A stretch of DNA of 64,000 bases from Lysobacter panacisoli. Its GTDB lineage: Bacteria > Pseudomonadota > Gammaproteobacteria > Xanthomonadales > Xanthomonadaceae. The DNA lies in contig NZ_VLNU01000001.1 of assembly GCF_009765165.1 (NCBI RefSeq), forward strand, positions 2,672,247 to 2,736,246, in the 5' to 3' direction. Under the pieces are notes generated by a model that was not told the origin of the DNA, did not search any database, and saw only the letters and a list, made by a program, of their open reading frames with translations. This document shows, one piece after another, positions 55,177 through 63,562 of this stretch; within the stretch, counting starts at the first letter, position 1, and every line of letters starts with the position of its first letter. A program made the translations under genes and the position numbers.

Positions 55177-56460
55177 TTACCAGTACAGCTGGACGCGGGC
55201 TTCGATGATGTTCGGGTTGTCGTCGACCTTGCGGTTGACCAGCACGTTGTTGTTGGCCGGGTTGTCCGCGTACGGCGCGGCCGGGGTGCGCACGAAGTAG
55301 CGCGAGCTGTCGACCATCACGTAGTTCAGCATGAACTTGAAGTTCGAGCGCCAGTACCAGTTCACGCCCACCGTCCATGCATCCATCTGGCCGCCAAGCG
55401 CACCGTCCACGGCCGAAGCGGCGATCGGGGTCGCGCCCGGGATGACGGTGCCGTCGTCCAGGTCGATCGAGTCGAAGCGCGCACCGACCTGCCACAGGCC
55501 GCTGGCGGGCTGGTCGGGGAGCGGGGTGGTCGGCACGCCGTCCTTGTAGCCCCAGGTCTCGCCGGTGATGTTCCACAGGCCGCTGACGTACCAGGCGCTG
55601 CTGTCGAAGTCCTTCGACTGGCGCGGGTTGCCGTTGTTATAGCGGTCGAGCGAGTTCTGCATGTACTCGCCCTGCAGCTTGAACGGACCGGTGACCCACA
55701 TCACTTCGCCGCCGATGGTCTGCTGGCGATCGACGTTGGTCATGTTGCCGGCATCGACGATGCGCTGGCCGGCCAGGTCGGCCTGCGGACGGGCGCGCAC
55801 GCGCACCGTGTCCTGGAAGGTGTCGAAGTCCATGTACGACAGGCCGAAGTGCAGGATGCTGCCCTTGTCGTTGATCGGCGCCCAGTTGCCGCGCACACCG
55901 AAGCCCGGGCCGTGCGGCGTCGGAGCCGGATGCTCGGTCAGCTCATGGGTGAAGTAGCTGGCGGTCAGGCCCCAGTCGTTGGTGCCGTAGTGGTAGGCCG
56001 CGCCGAGGCGACGTGCCACGCCGTAGGTGTTGGTGACGGCGGCCTTGGAGATGAAGTCGTTGTTCTTGGTCGACGACAGCTCTTCCAGGCTGTTGGGCTG
56101 CTTGAACTGGCCCAGCTGGAAGTAGTGGTTCGCATCGCCGCCCAGCTTGTACTTGGCGTTGACGTCCAGCCACTTGTCGGCCTTGGCGTCGTAACCGACG
56201 ACCCAGTCGATGTTGCCCGGGCCCTTGCCCTTCAGCACCAGCTCGGCGCGGCGCAGCTCGTTGTCGCTGTCCTGGCCGTCCGGCAGATCGGAGTTGAGGT
56301 TGGCGAAGTCGCTGTCGAAGTAGTTGTAGTCGGCCTGGACCAGGCCTTCGAACGAAACCTCGGAGTTGCCGATCACATCGAGGGCGATTTCGGCATGCGC
56401 GGCGGGCGCGACGAGAGCGGCGAGCAGCGCGACGGAAAGGGTGCTGCGGGACAGTTTCAT
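55177..56460 (-). CDS. Phosphate/polyphosphate porin (OprO/OprP family)
   Basis: 427 residues, signal peptide MKLSRSTLSVALLAALVAPAAHA, then a 16-strand porin with the OprP-type features FEGLVQADYNYFDSDFANLN, ELRRAELVLKGKGPGNIDWVVGYD and QFKQPNSLEELSS, ending VQLYW. Members are phosphate or polyphosphate selective. Terminal Trp is the usual Bam signal. The presence of Pho boxes upstream and pstS downstream supports a phosphate role. ATG 56460 (AGGG site) was chosen; ATG 56466 is two codons earlier. Confidence 0.92.
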   Translation of the reverse strand: MKLSRSTLSVALLAALVAPAAHAEIALDVIGNSEVSFEGLVQADYNYFDSDFANLNSDLPDGQDSDNELRRAELVLKGKGPGNIDWVVGYDAKADKWLDVNAKYKLGGDANHYFQLGQFKQPNSLEELSSTKNNDFISKAAVTNTYGVARRLGAAYHYGTNDWGLTASYFTHELTEHPAPTPHGPGFGVRGNWAPINDKGSILHFGLSYMDFDTFQDTVRVRARPQADLAGQRIVDAGNMTNVDRQQTIGGEVMWVTGPFKLQGEYMQNSLDRYNNGNPRQSKDFDSSAWYVSGLWNITGETWGYKDGVPTTPLPDQPASGLWQVGARFDSIDLDDGTVIPGATPIAASAVDGALGGQMDAWTVGVNWYWRSNFKFMLNYVMVDSSRYFVRTPAAPYADNPANNNVLVNRKVDDNPNIIEARVQLYW

Positions 56461-56511
56461 GGACATAGCCCTGAGGCAGTGAGAAGACGCTGCGCAGGCT
56501 ATGGTGTGAAG

Positions 56512-56567
56512 GTTGCGTAAATGTGACAGCGCTGACTTATTTCTGCCCGATGACGCAAACGTGACGC
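56512..56567 (-). promoter_or_regulatory. Two Pho boxes before the phosphate porin
   Basis: On the minus strand GCGTCAC-GTTT-GCGTCAT (56567-56550) and CTGTCAC-ATTT-ACGCAAC (56529-56512) are two pairs of half-sites each 11 bases apart. Confidence 0.72.
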
Positions 56568-56582
56568 TGCTCCGACGAACGG

Positions 56583-57296
56583 TCACATGGCGACGGGTTC
56601 GGGTTCGCCGGGCGTCTTGTCGGGAAAACGGCACAGGTCGCGCAGCACGCAGTGGGGGCAATCGGGCTTGCGCGCCTTGCACACGTAGCGGCCGTGCAGG
56701 ATCAGCCAGTGGTGGGCGTCGTGCAGGTAGGCCGGTGGAACCACCCGCAGCAGTTCGTCCTCGACCGCCCGCACCGTCTTGCCCGGGGCCAGTCCGGTCC
56801 GGTTGGCGACACGGAAGATATGCGTGTCCACCGCCATCGTCGGTTCGCCGAAGGCGGTGTTGAGGACCACGTTGGCGGTCTTGCGGCCGACGCCGGGGAG
56901 GGCTTCGAGCGCTTCGCGGTCGCGCGGGACCTCGCCGCCGTGATGTTCGATCAGCTGTTGCGCCATCGCCACCACGTTGGCGGCCTTGGTGTTGTACAGG
57001 CCGATCGTCGAGATGTAGGGCTTGAGTCCCTCCACGCCGAGTTTGGCGATCGCCTGTGGCGTGTTGGCGACGGGAAAGAGTTTGCGCGTGGCCTTGTTGA
57101 CGCCGACGTCGGTCGCCTGCGCGGACAGCGTCACTGCGACGAGCAGTTCGTACGGCGTGCGGTATTCCAGTTCGGTGACCGGCTTTGGATTGAGCGCCTT
57201 GAGCCGCGCGAACATCGTCTCGACCTCGGCGGGCGTCAGGCGCGCGTTGCGACGCGTGCGCTTGGCCGCGGTCTTCTTCTTCGTCGTGGCGGTCAT
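56583..57296 (-). CDS. nth: Endonuclease III
   Basis: 237 residues including a Lys/Arg-rich extension of about 18. The helix-hairpin-helix-Gly-Pro-Asp motif is LPGVGRKTANVV with catalytic Lys, then VDTHIFRVANR with catalytic Asp; the C-terminal 4Fe-4S cluster has Cys spacing C-x6-C-x2-C-x5-C. It excises oxidised pyrimidines. It overlaps the neighbouring Cys-rich gene by four bases (ATGA). Confidence 0.96.
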   Translation of the reverse strand: MTATTKKKTAAKRTRRNARLTPAEVETMFARLKALNPKPVTELEYRTPYELLVAVTLSAQATDVGVNKATRKLFPVANTPQAIAKLGVEGLKPYISTIGLYNTKAANVVAMAQQLIEHHGGEVPRDREALEALPGVGRKTANVVLNTAFGEPTMAVDTHIFRVANRTGLAPGKTVRAVEDELLRVVPPAYLHDAHHWLILHGRYVCKARKPDCPHCVLRDLCRFPDKTPGEPEPVAM

Positions 57297-57694
57297 GGCT
57301 TGTGTCGTTCGGCCGCTTTCGCGCGTGCACGGGCGAGGGCGGCCGCAGCGGCCGAAGGCAAGGCCGGTGTAGCGGGAACGCTCGCGGAGGCGGCTGCCGG
57401 TGCGACCGGCGCGGCGCGTTGTGCGGAGCGTTCCTCCGCACGACGTTGCAGTCGCGCATTGCGATGGCGGTAGCGTTCGCGTGCGTCGAGCGCGCGCTGG
57501 CGCTGGTCGCGCGCGGCATGCACGAAGGCGCGGCATTCGTCCGTGCACTGCGCGCATTCGTGTGCATCGAACAGGCCGCGTTCGATCGCCGCATCGATGT
57601 CGTCGCGCATCAACGCGCCGACGACGACATGCACGGGCGCATCCGCGTTGCATGCGCAACGCGGGCAGGGCGTGGTCACGACAGGCGCGCTCAT
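57293..57694 (-). CDS. Small Cys-rich protein, unknown
   Basis: 133 residues. Cys at 10, 13, 15 (CPRCAC) and 47, 50, 54 (CAQCTDEC) suggest a zinc or Fe-S site in the first 60 residues; the rest is Ala/Arg-rich helix (RERYRHRNARLQRRAEERSAQ and AAALARARAKAAERHKP). I do not recognise the family. In relatives nth follows rnfB; the tail here resembles the RnfB/RnfC charged tails by eye, but ferredoxin motifs are absent. It may be a relic or an RnfB-derived protein. Confidence 0.55.
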   Translation of the reverse strand: MSAPVVTTPCPRCACNADAPVHVVVGALMRDDIDAAIERGLFDAHECAQCTDECRAFVHAARDQRQRALDARERYRHRNARLQRRAEERSAQRAAPVAPAAASASVPATPALPSAAAAALARARAKAAERHKP

Positions 57695-57708
57695 GCGGTG
57701 TTGCGGGA

Positions 57709-58491
57709 TCAGGCGCCGGTGAACTGCGGCTTGCGGCGTTCGAGGAACGCGCCGGTGCCTTCGCGCATGTCGTCGGTGGAGAACATCAGGCCGAACTGCG
57801 CGGTCTCGTACTCCAGTCCTTCCTCGATGCCGCACTCGCCGCCGACGTTGACGCAATCGAGGATGCCGCGCAGCGCGAGCGGCGCGGAATTCGCCAGTTG
57901 CTCGGCGAGCTTCATCGTTTCCGCTTCCAGTTCGGCCGCCGGCACGACGCGATTGACGACGCCGAGTTCGCGCGCACGCGCGGCGTCGATCGGCGAACCG
58001 ACCAGGCACAGCTCCATCGTCGCGGCGCGGCCGGCCAGGCGCAGCAGGCGCTGGGTGCCGCCGAAGCCGGGGATGAGGCCGAGGTTGATTTCCGGCTGGC
58101 CGACCTTCGCGGTATCGGCGGCGATGCGCAGGTGGCAGCCCATCGCCAGTTCCAGGCCGCCGCCGAGGGCGAAGCCGTTGATCATGCCGATCACGGGCTT
58201 GGGCATCTTCTCGACGCGACGCATCAGCTTCTGGCCGCGCAGCGAGAAGTCGCGACCCTGCACCGGTGTCAGTCCGTTCATCTCCGCGATGTCGGCGCCG
58301 GCGACGAATGCCTTCGGTCCGGCACCGGTCAGGACCACGCAGCGCACCGCCGGATCGGCGGCGGCCGCCTCGAAAGCCACCAGCAGCGCGTCCAGGGTCG
58401 CCGCGTTGAGCGCATTCAGCTTGTCGGGCCGGTTCACGGTGATCAGGCGGACCGCGCCGCGGTCGGCGGTCAGGACGGGCGTTTCGGACAT
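57709..58491 (-). CDS. Enoyl-CoA hydratase
   Basis: 260 residues, crotonase fold. Oxyanion-hole and catalytic motifs GADIAEMNGL, NGFALGGGLELAMGCHLRIAAD (first Glu) and PEINLGLIPGFGGTQRLLRL (second Glu) are all present, so it should be an active hydratase of fatty or amino-acid oxidation. Length 260 is standard. Small gap to the Cys-rich gene suggests co-transcription. Confidence 0.95.
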   Translation of the reverse strand: MSETPVLTADRGAVRLITVNRPDKLNALNAATLDALLVAFEAAAADPAVRCVVLTGAGPKAFVAGADIAEMNGLTPVQGRDFSLRGQKLMRRVEKMPKPVIGMINGFALGGGLELAMGCHLRIAADTAKVGQPEINLGLIPGFGGTQRLLRLAGRAATMELCLVGSPIDAARARELGVVNRVVPAAELEAETMKLAEQLANSAPLALRGILDCVNVGGECGIEEGLEYETAQFGLMFSTDDMREGTGAFLERRKPQFTGA

Positions 58492-58708
58492 GGGCGGGCG
58501 ATCCGGGAAGGGGGTTGAGGGTAGAAAAAGGGTGGGTCCGGGCCACGGAACTTCGGTGCGGACAGGGTGTCTGAGCGTGAACGGCGTTCAGTGGCGATCA
58601 GGCACCGGCACCGTTATCCTAGCGCGTCCATCCGGGTCCATTCGACCGGTGCGGGCTTTACCTAAGGAGCGGTAGTCCCGCCCCGATCCATCACGGAGAT
58701 TCCACCGA

Positions 58709-59395
58709 ATGAAGTTGCGTTTGATCGCTGCCGCCGTCGCGGCCCTGGCTCTGACCGCCGGCAACGCCGTCGCGCAGGACACTTCGACCGAGAAGGGCAA
58801 GCTCAGCTACGCCCTCGGCTACGACCTGGGCCGCAACGCCGTGGAGAGCGGCGAGCAGGTCGATGTGAACACCATCATCAAGGGCCTGCAGGACGGCTAC
58901 GGCAAGAAGGCGCCGACCGTGCCGGTCGACCAGCTGCGTACTGCCGTGCAGAACATGCAGCAGCGCCAGCAGGCGAAGGCCAAGGCCGCGTGGGACAAGG
59001 CCGCCGCCGAGAACAAGACCAAGAGCGACCAGTTCCTGGCTGCCAACAAGGCCAAGGCCGGCGTGAAGTCGCTGCCCAGCGGCGTCCAGTACCGCGAGAT
59101 CGAGAAGGGCACCGGCGCCAAGCCGACGCAGGCCAGCACGGTTGCGCTGGAAGTCGCCGGTCCGTACGGCTGGGGTGAGCGTCCGGCGCAGGCGCGTCCG
59201 GCGCAGAACATCCAGGCCATCAAGGTCAGCGAGATCGAAATGCCGGCGATGCGCGAAGCGCTGCTGCAGATGCAGGCCGGTTCGAAGTGGGAAGTCACCC
59301 TGCCGCCGGACAAGGCCTACGGTGCCGACCCGCGCACGCCGTTCCCGCCGAACGTCGCCGTGCAGTTCGAAGTCAAGCTCGTCAGCGTGAAGTGA
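58709..59395 (+). CDS. Mip/FkpA-like periplasmic protein with degenerate FKBP domain
   Basis: 228 residues. A signal peptide (MKLRLIAAAVAALALTAGNAVAQ), the Mip-type dimerisation helix domain (KLSYALGYDLGRNAVESGEQVDVNTII, then QQRQQAKAKAAWDKAAAENKTKS) and a C-terminal FKBP region (GVQYREIEKGTG) are visible. The usual V-x-Y-x-G-x-L-x-DG-x-x-FDSS segment is missing: here GPYGWGERPAQARPAQNIQA. The end (MQAGSKWEVTLPPDKAYG and PFPPNVAVQFEVKLVSVK) is normal. Chaperone activity is likely; isomerase activity is doubtful. Confidence 0.85.
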   Translation: MKLRLIAAAVAALALTAGNAVAQDTSTEKGKLSYALGYDLGRNAVESGEQVDVNTIIKGLQDGYGKKAPTVPVDQLRTAVQNMQQRQQAKAKAAWDKAAAENKTKSDQFLAANKAKAGVKSLPSGVQYREIEKGTGAKPTQASTVALEVAGPYGWGERPAQARPAQNIQAIKVSEIEMPAMREALLQMQAGSKWEVTLPPDKAYGADPRTPFPPNVAVQFEVKLVSVK

Positions 59396-59404
59396 TCTGC
59401 GAAT

Positions 59405-59430
59405 CGCTCGCGCATCGCGCGAGCGGTTTC
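59405..59430 (+). terminator. First hairpin after the Mip-like gene
   Basis: CGCTCGCGC/GCGCGAGCG with a three-base loop, then GTTTC; six bases into the gap after the stop. Confidence 0.55.
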
Positions 59431-59460
59431 GCAAGCGTCATCACCGCGAATGCAACACCG

Positions 59461-59490
59461 TCGAGCCGGCCCTGCCGGCTCGATCTTTTT
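59461..59490 (+). terminator. Terminator after the Mip-like gene
   Basis: TCGAGCCGGC/GCCGGCTCGA perfect 10-bp stem, loop CCT, followed by TCTTTTT. Confidence 0.85.
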
Positions 59491-59561
59491 GCGCGACCGC
59501 CACGCAGAACGCGCAGCGGTCGGTTGAAACCCCTGCAGGCCCGCTTTACGGTTGTGCTTCG

Positions 59562-59747
59562 ATGAACACCTTCTTTCGCGCCGTGCTCAGTCCCTGCATC
59601 GGCGTTTGCGCTCTGGACGACAACGGCCTGTGCCGCGGCTGCTACCGCACCGGCGCCGAGATCGCACGCTGGCCGCAGATGAACGACGACGAGCGTCTGC
59701 GCATGATGGAAACCGTCCTGCCCGAACGCGAGTCGCAACTGCGGTGA
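59562..59747 (+). CDS. DUF1289 small protein
   Basis: 61 residues with the DUF1289 signature SPCIGVCALDDNGLCRGCYRTGAEIARW; the Cys pattern C-x3-C-x7-C-x2-C probably binds a metal or cluster. Often an operon partner of Nudix or radical genes; role unknown. It overlaps the Nudix gene (GTGA). Confidence 0.9.
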   Translation: MNTFFRAVLSPCIGVCALDDNGLCRGCYRTGAEIARWPQMNDDERLRMMETVLPERESQLR

Positions 59748-60379
59748 ACCCGCCGCTCGCCCGGCCTGCGTTGCGCGATTGCCCCGGCCTGGAGGATGCG
59801 CTGTATCCGCTGGCCACGCCGCCGCAGGGGCCCGGGTGGAACCTCGCCGAACTGCATGACCTGGTCCCCGACGTCGCCGCATCCGTGCCGGCCGCGGTGC
59901 TGGTGCCGCTGGTGCCGCGCGCGCAGGGCACGCAGGTGCTGCTCACGCGCCGCACCGACGCGCTGCGCCAGCACGCGGGGCAGGTGAGTTTCCCCGGCGG
60001 GCGCATCGAACTCGACGACATCGACGCGGTCGCCGCCGCATTGCGCGAAACCCACGAGGAGATCGGACTGGGCCTGCGCCAGATCCAGCCGCTCGGCTTC
60101 CTCGATCCGCTCGCGACGATCACCGGTTATCGCGTGCAGCCCGTGGTCGCACTGCTCGAGGTCGACTACGTCGCGCATCCCGATCCGAACGAAGTCGCGG
60201 ATGTGTTCGAAGTGCCGCTGTCGTTCCTGCTCGATCCGGCCAACCTGGCCACGCACACGCTCGACTTCCGCGGACGCCCGCGCGAAGTGTTCGAGTTCCG
60301 ATACCCCGCGCAACGCATCTGGGGCGCGACCGCCTCGATGCTGTTCAACCTGCGCCAGCGCCTGGAGGCGATCCGATGA
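59744..60379 (+). CDS. Nudix hydrolase, CoA pyrophosphatase type
   Basis: 211 residues. The Nudix box is GGRIELDDIDAVAAALRETHEEIGL, and the PSxxxxG-like VSFPGGR is of the CoA pyrophosphatase (NudL) branch with SFPGG and DAL helper motifs. It hydrolyses CoA or related diphosphates. GTG 59744 overlaps the DUF1289 stop; ATGA overlap with the next gene. Confidence 0.9.
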   Translation: MNPPLARPALRDCPGLEDALYPLATPPQGPGWNLAELHDLVPDVAASVPAAVLVPLVPRAQGTQVLLTRRTDALRQHAGQVSFPGGRIELDDIDAVAAALRETHEEIGLGLRQIQPLGFLDPLATITGYRVQPVVALLEVDYVAHPDPNEVADVFEVPLSFLLDPANLATHTLDFRGRPREVFEFRYPAQRIWGATASMLFNLRQRLEAIR

Positions 60380-61236
60380 GCGATACCAAGTCCTGGACCA
60401 CGCTGGTGTTGGCGGAGGAACTCGCCGGCGCGCTCGGTCGCGACGATCTGGTCGTGTTCGACACGCGCCACAGCCTTGCCGAGCCCGAAGCGGGCGAGGC
60501 GGCATGGCGCAAGGCGCACATCCCCGGTGCGTTCTACGCGCACCTGGATCGTGAACTGTCGGACCATCGCAAGGCGCATGCCGGGCGCCATCCGTGGCCG
60601 GACGCGGAGGACTTCACCGCGGCGCTCGGACGCTGGGGCGTGACGCCACAGCATCAGGTGGTCGTCTACGACGCCGCCGATGGCGCACTCGCCGCCGCGC
60701 GCCTGTGGTACATGCTGCGCACGCTGGGCCATACCCGCGTCGCGGTGCTCGATGGCGGCCTGCAGCGCTGGCAGGCGCTCGGCCTGCCGCTCGATGCGAA
60801 CGATCCCGTCGCCGTGCCCGCGCCGTCGTACCCGGCGACGTTCGACGCGCATCGCCTGCTCGATGCGCGCCAGGTGCAGGCGCATGTCGCGGCGGGTGGC
60901 GTGCTGCTCGATGCGCGTGCGGCCGAACGCTTCCGTGGCGACATCGAACCGATCGACCGCGTCGCCGGGCACGTGCCCGGCGCGCGCAATCGTCCGTATG
61001 CGTCGAGCATGCGCGACGGCGTGTTCCGTCCGGCCGGCGAGTTGGCGGACGAGTTCGCCCCGCTGATCCAGGGCCACGCGGGCGGCGACGTCGTGGCGAT
61101 GTGCGGCTCCGGCGTGACCGCCTGCCACCTGCTGCTCGCGCTGGAACACGCCGGCGTGGACGGCGCACGACTGTTCACCGGGTCGTGGAGCGGCTGGATC
61201 GACGACCCGTCGAGACCCATCGTCCGCGGCGACTGA
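60376..61236 (+). CDS. 3-mercaptopyruvate/thiosulfate sulfurtransferase
   Basis: 286 residues, two rhodanese domains. The catalytic loop is CGSGVTAC in the C-terminal domain, the mercaptopyruvate-sulfurtransferase type rather than the CRxGx(R/T) of rhodanese. It transfers sulfane sulfur. Starts within the Nudix stop. Confidence 0.93.
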   Translation: MSDTKSWTTLVLAEELAGALGRDDLVVFDTRHSLAEPEAGEAAWRKAHIPGAFYAHLDRELSDHRKAHAGRHPWPDAEDFTAALGRWGVTPQHQVVVYDAADGALAAARLWYMLRTLGHTRVAVLDGGLQRWQALGLPLDANDPVAVPAPSYPATFDAHRLLDARQVQAHVAAGGVLLDARAAERFRGDIEPIDRVAGHVPGARNRPYASSMRDGVFRPAGELADEFAPLIQGHAGGDVVAMCGSGVTACHLLLALEHAGVDGARLFTGSWSGWIDDPSRPIVRGD

Positions 61237-61283
61237 TGTGCCGCATCGGCCGGCTGCGACGCCAGATGACAAAGCCGCGCCGA

Positions 61284-61301
61284 CCGTAACCATTCCGTCA
61301 T
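61284..61301 (+). promoter_or_regulatory. Pho box before the PstS-OmpA fusion gene
   Basis: CCGTAAC and CCGTCAT start 11 bases apart on the plus strand, 45 bases before the start codon. Confidence 0.6.
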
Positions 61302-61346
61302 CCACGACCCCGATCCTTGCGCCATTTCGCATAGGGGGCGTGCGCG

Positions 61347-62684
61347 ATGTCACGCGTCGTTGGTTTCATCCTGTCATTTGGCCTGTTGCTCGCGTGCACG
61401 CAGGCGAAAGCACAAGTGGACGCCGAGCGCGTCCGCATCCACGGTTCGCAGACGATGGCGGCACGGCTGGTGCCCGCCGTCGCGGAGTCCTGGCTCAAGG
61501 ACATCGGCTACGAAGGCATCCGCCGGGTGCAGGCCGGACCTTCGACCACGGAGATCCACGCCAGCCGCGACGGCCAGCCGCTGATCGTGGAGATCGTCGG
61601 CAACAGTTCCGCGCAGGGATTCCAGGATCTCGTCGACGGCAACGCGCACATCGCGATGATGACGCGCAGGCCGGATGCGGCCGAACTCGACGCCGGCTGG
61701 CAGCTCGGCGACCTGGCCTCGCACGACCAGGAGTTCGTGCTCGCGCTCGACGGCGTGGCGGTGGTGGTGAATCGCGAGAACCCGCTCGCGCGCATGGACC
61801 TGCGCCAGCTGCGTCGCGTGTTGTCGGGACAGGTGCGCGACTGGCGCGAGGTCGGAGGGCGCGGCGCGGTGCACCTGCACGCGGTGGCCGGTCCGAATTC
61901 GGCGCGCGACATGATCGACGAACGCGTCATGCAGGGCACGCCGCACGCGATCGCGCAGATGCATCCCGATGGGACTTCGCTGGTGCGCGCGATCGCGAAC
62001 GATCCGGGTGGCATCGGCTTCGTCACGCTGCGCCAGCCCTGGGGCGCGAACGTGCGTCCGCTCGCGCTCGCCGACGGCGGTCGTGCGGTTGCGCCGACAC
62101 GTTTGGCCGTGCAGAGCGAGGACTATCCGCTGGCACGCCGCTTCACGATGTACGGCAGCCAGATGATGGGCGCGCTGAGCCGCAGCTTCGCGCTGTACGC
62201 GATGGGCCAGCGCGGACAGGACGCTGTCACGCAGGCGGGACACGCCGCGGTGACGCTGCGTCCCGGCTATGCGCCGTCGAGCGTGCTCGGTCCGCGCGAA
62301 TACCGCGAGCTGGTGGCCAACGCATCGCGCCTGCCGCTGAGCCTGCGCTTCAACTTCAACAGCAACAACGACAGTGGCGTCGCCAGCAGCGTGTACGACA
62401 GCCGCGCGGTGCGCGATCTCGATCGCCTCGAAGCGTTCATGCGCCTGCCGGTGAACCGCGGCCGGCGGTTGCTGGTGGTCGGCTTCGCCGACGTCGCCGC
62501 GGGCAGTTCGGTCGCTGCGACGATGATGAGCAACGACCGCGCCGACCTCGTCGCGCACGAGTTGATGGCGCGCGGCCTGCCGGTCATGCACGCGCGCGGC
62601 ATGGGTTCGCAGGTGCCGCTCGCGCCGACGGGTGCGGCGGGAGCGCGCTACCGTAATGAGCGTGTCGAGATCTGGATGCTGTGA
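61347..62684 (+). CDS. PstS-like plus OmpA-domain fusion protein
   Basis: 445 residues. Signal peptide (MSRVVGFILSFGLLLACTQAKAQ), then a PstS/PBP-like domain (about 30-300, IHGSQTMAARLVPAVAESWL, EIVGNSSAQGFQDLVDG, with the phosphate-loop-like AVAGPNSARDMIDE), then an OmpA-like domain (about 325-445, LRFNFNSNN and NDRADLVAHELMARGLPV, ending RNERVEIWML) that should bind peptidoglycan. This fusion places a phosphate-binding-like domain at the cell wall. It has its own Pho box and is about 5 kb from the pst cluster. Confidence 0.88.
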   Translation: MSRVVGFILSFGLLLACTQAKAQVDAERVRIHGSQTMAARLVPAVAESWLKDIGYEGIRRVQAGPSTTEIHASRDGQPLIVEIVGNSSAQGFQDLVDGNAHIAMMTRRPDAAELDAGWQLGDLASHDQEFVLALDGVAVVVNRENPLARMDLRQLRRVLSGQVRDWREVGGRGAVHLHAVAGPNSARDMIDERVMQGTPHAIAQMHPDGTSLVRAIANDPGGIGFVTLRQPWGANVRPLALADGGRAVAPTRLAVQSEDYPLARRFTMYGSQMMGALSRSFALYAMGQRGQDAVTQAGHAAVTLRPGYAPSSVLGPREYRELVANASRLPLSLRFNFNSNNDSGVASSVYDSRAVRDLDRLEAFMRLPVNRGRRLLVVGFADVAAGSSVAATMMSNDRADLVAHELMARGLPVMHARGMGSQVPLAPTGAAGARYRNERVEIWML

Positions 62685-62699
62685 TCGCGACGGCGCGGC

Positions 62700-63473
62700 T
62701 TACTTGCCCAGCCGCGCCAACAGCGCCTGCAGGGCCGCCTGCGTGGACGGATCGCTCCACGCATCGATGAAACGTGGCAGCTGGATCTGTTCCGGCTGCA
62801 TCGCCGCGATCACGTCGGCGCGCGCGATCGCGCGCGTCTGGCGCATCACCGGCTGTGGCAGGCGCAGCAACTGCGACAGCCATTCGCGTGCGCGCGCGCT
62901 GACGTGTTCGGCGTCGACCAGTTCGTCGACCAGGCCGATGCGCTCGGCGCGTTCGGCTTCGACCATGTCGCCCGCGACGACCAGCCGTTCGGCGCGGTAC
63001 ACGCCGACCACGCGCTGCATCAGGCGCAGGATGCCGATCGGCACGACCAGTCCGACCTGGGTTTCGTTGAGGCCGATGCGGTACGGCTTGGCCGGATCCT
63101 CGCTGCGCGCCATCACGCGGTAATCGCAGCACAGCGCAAGCACGCAGCCGCCGGCGGGCGCATGGCCGCCGATCGCGGCCACCACCGGCACCGGCGATTC
63201 GGCGATCGCGAGTGCGGCGTTGAAGAACGCTTCCCATGCGGCCATCAGCGCGGCGCGGTCGTCGCCGAGCGAGACCAGGTAGGGCACGTCCAGTCCGGCC
63301 GAGAACACCTTGGTGCCGCCACTGAGCACGATGCCCTGCGCGCCGCCCGCGATCGCGGCCGCGAGCGCCGTGCGCAGGTCGCCGCACAGCGCCGGATTGA
63401 GCGCGTTGACCGGCGCGCGCGCCAGCTTCAGTTCGACGATGCCGTCGGCGGCGTGGGTTTCGACAAGGCTCAT
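62700..63473 (-). CDS. Enoyl-CoA hydratase/isomerase family protein
   Basis: 257 residues of crotonase fold. VFSAGLDVPYLVSLG and HAPAGGCVLALCCDYRVMA build the oxyanion hole; the first catalytic Glu of hydratases (GGLELA) is absent (GGCVLA), while ETQVGLVVP holds the second region. That points to an isomerase-type (dodecenoyl-CoA isomerase-like) or other crotonase rather than hydratase. It is convergent with the PstS-OmpA gene. Confidence 0.88.
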   Translation of the reverse strand: MSLVETHAADGIVELKLARAPVNALNPALCGDLRTALAAAIAGGAQGIVLSGGTKVFSAGLDVPYLVSLGDDRAALMAAWEAFFNAALAIAESPVPVVAAIGGHAPAGGCVLALCCDYRVMARSEDPAKPYRIGLNETQVGLVVPIGILRLMQRVVGVYRAERLVVAGDMVEAERAERIGLVDELVDAEHVSARAREWLSQLLRLPQPVMRQTRAIARADVIAAMQPEQIQLPRFIDAWSDPSTQAALQALLARLGK

Positions 63474-63562
63474 GGCGTCGGTCCTGTAGGAATGGTGAGG
63501 CGCGTGGCGCCGGTCGGCTGGCGTTCGGCGATCCGCACGGTGTCGGGCGTTATCATAGGCCC

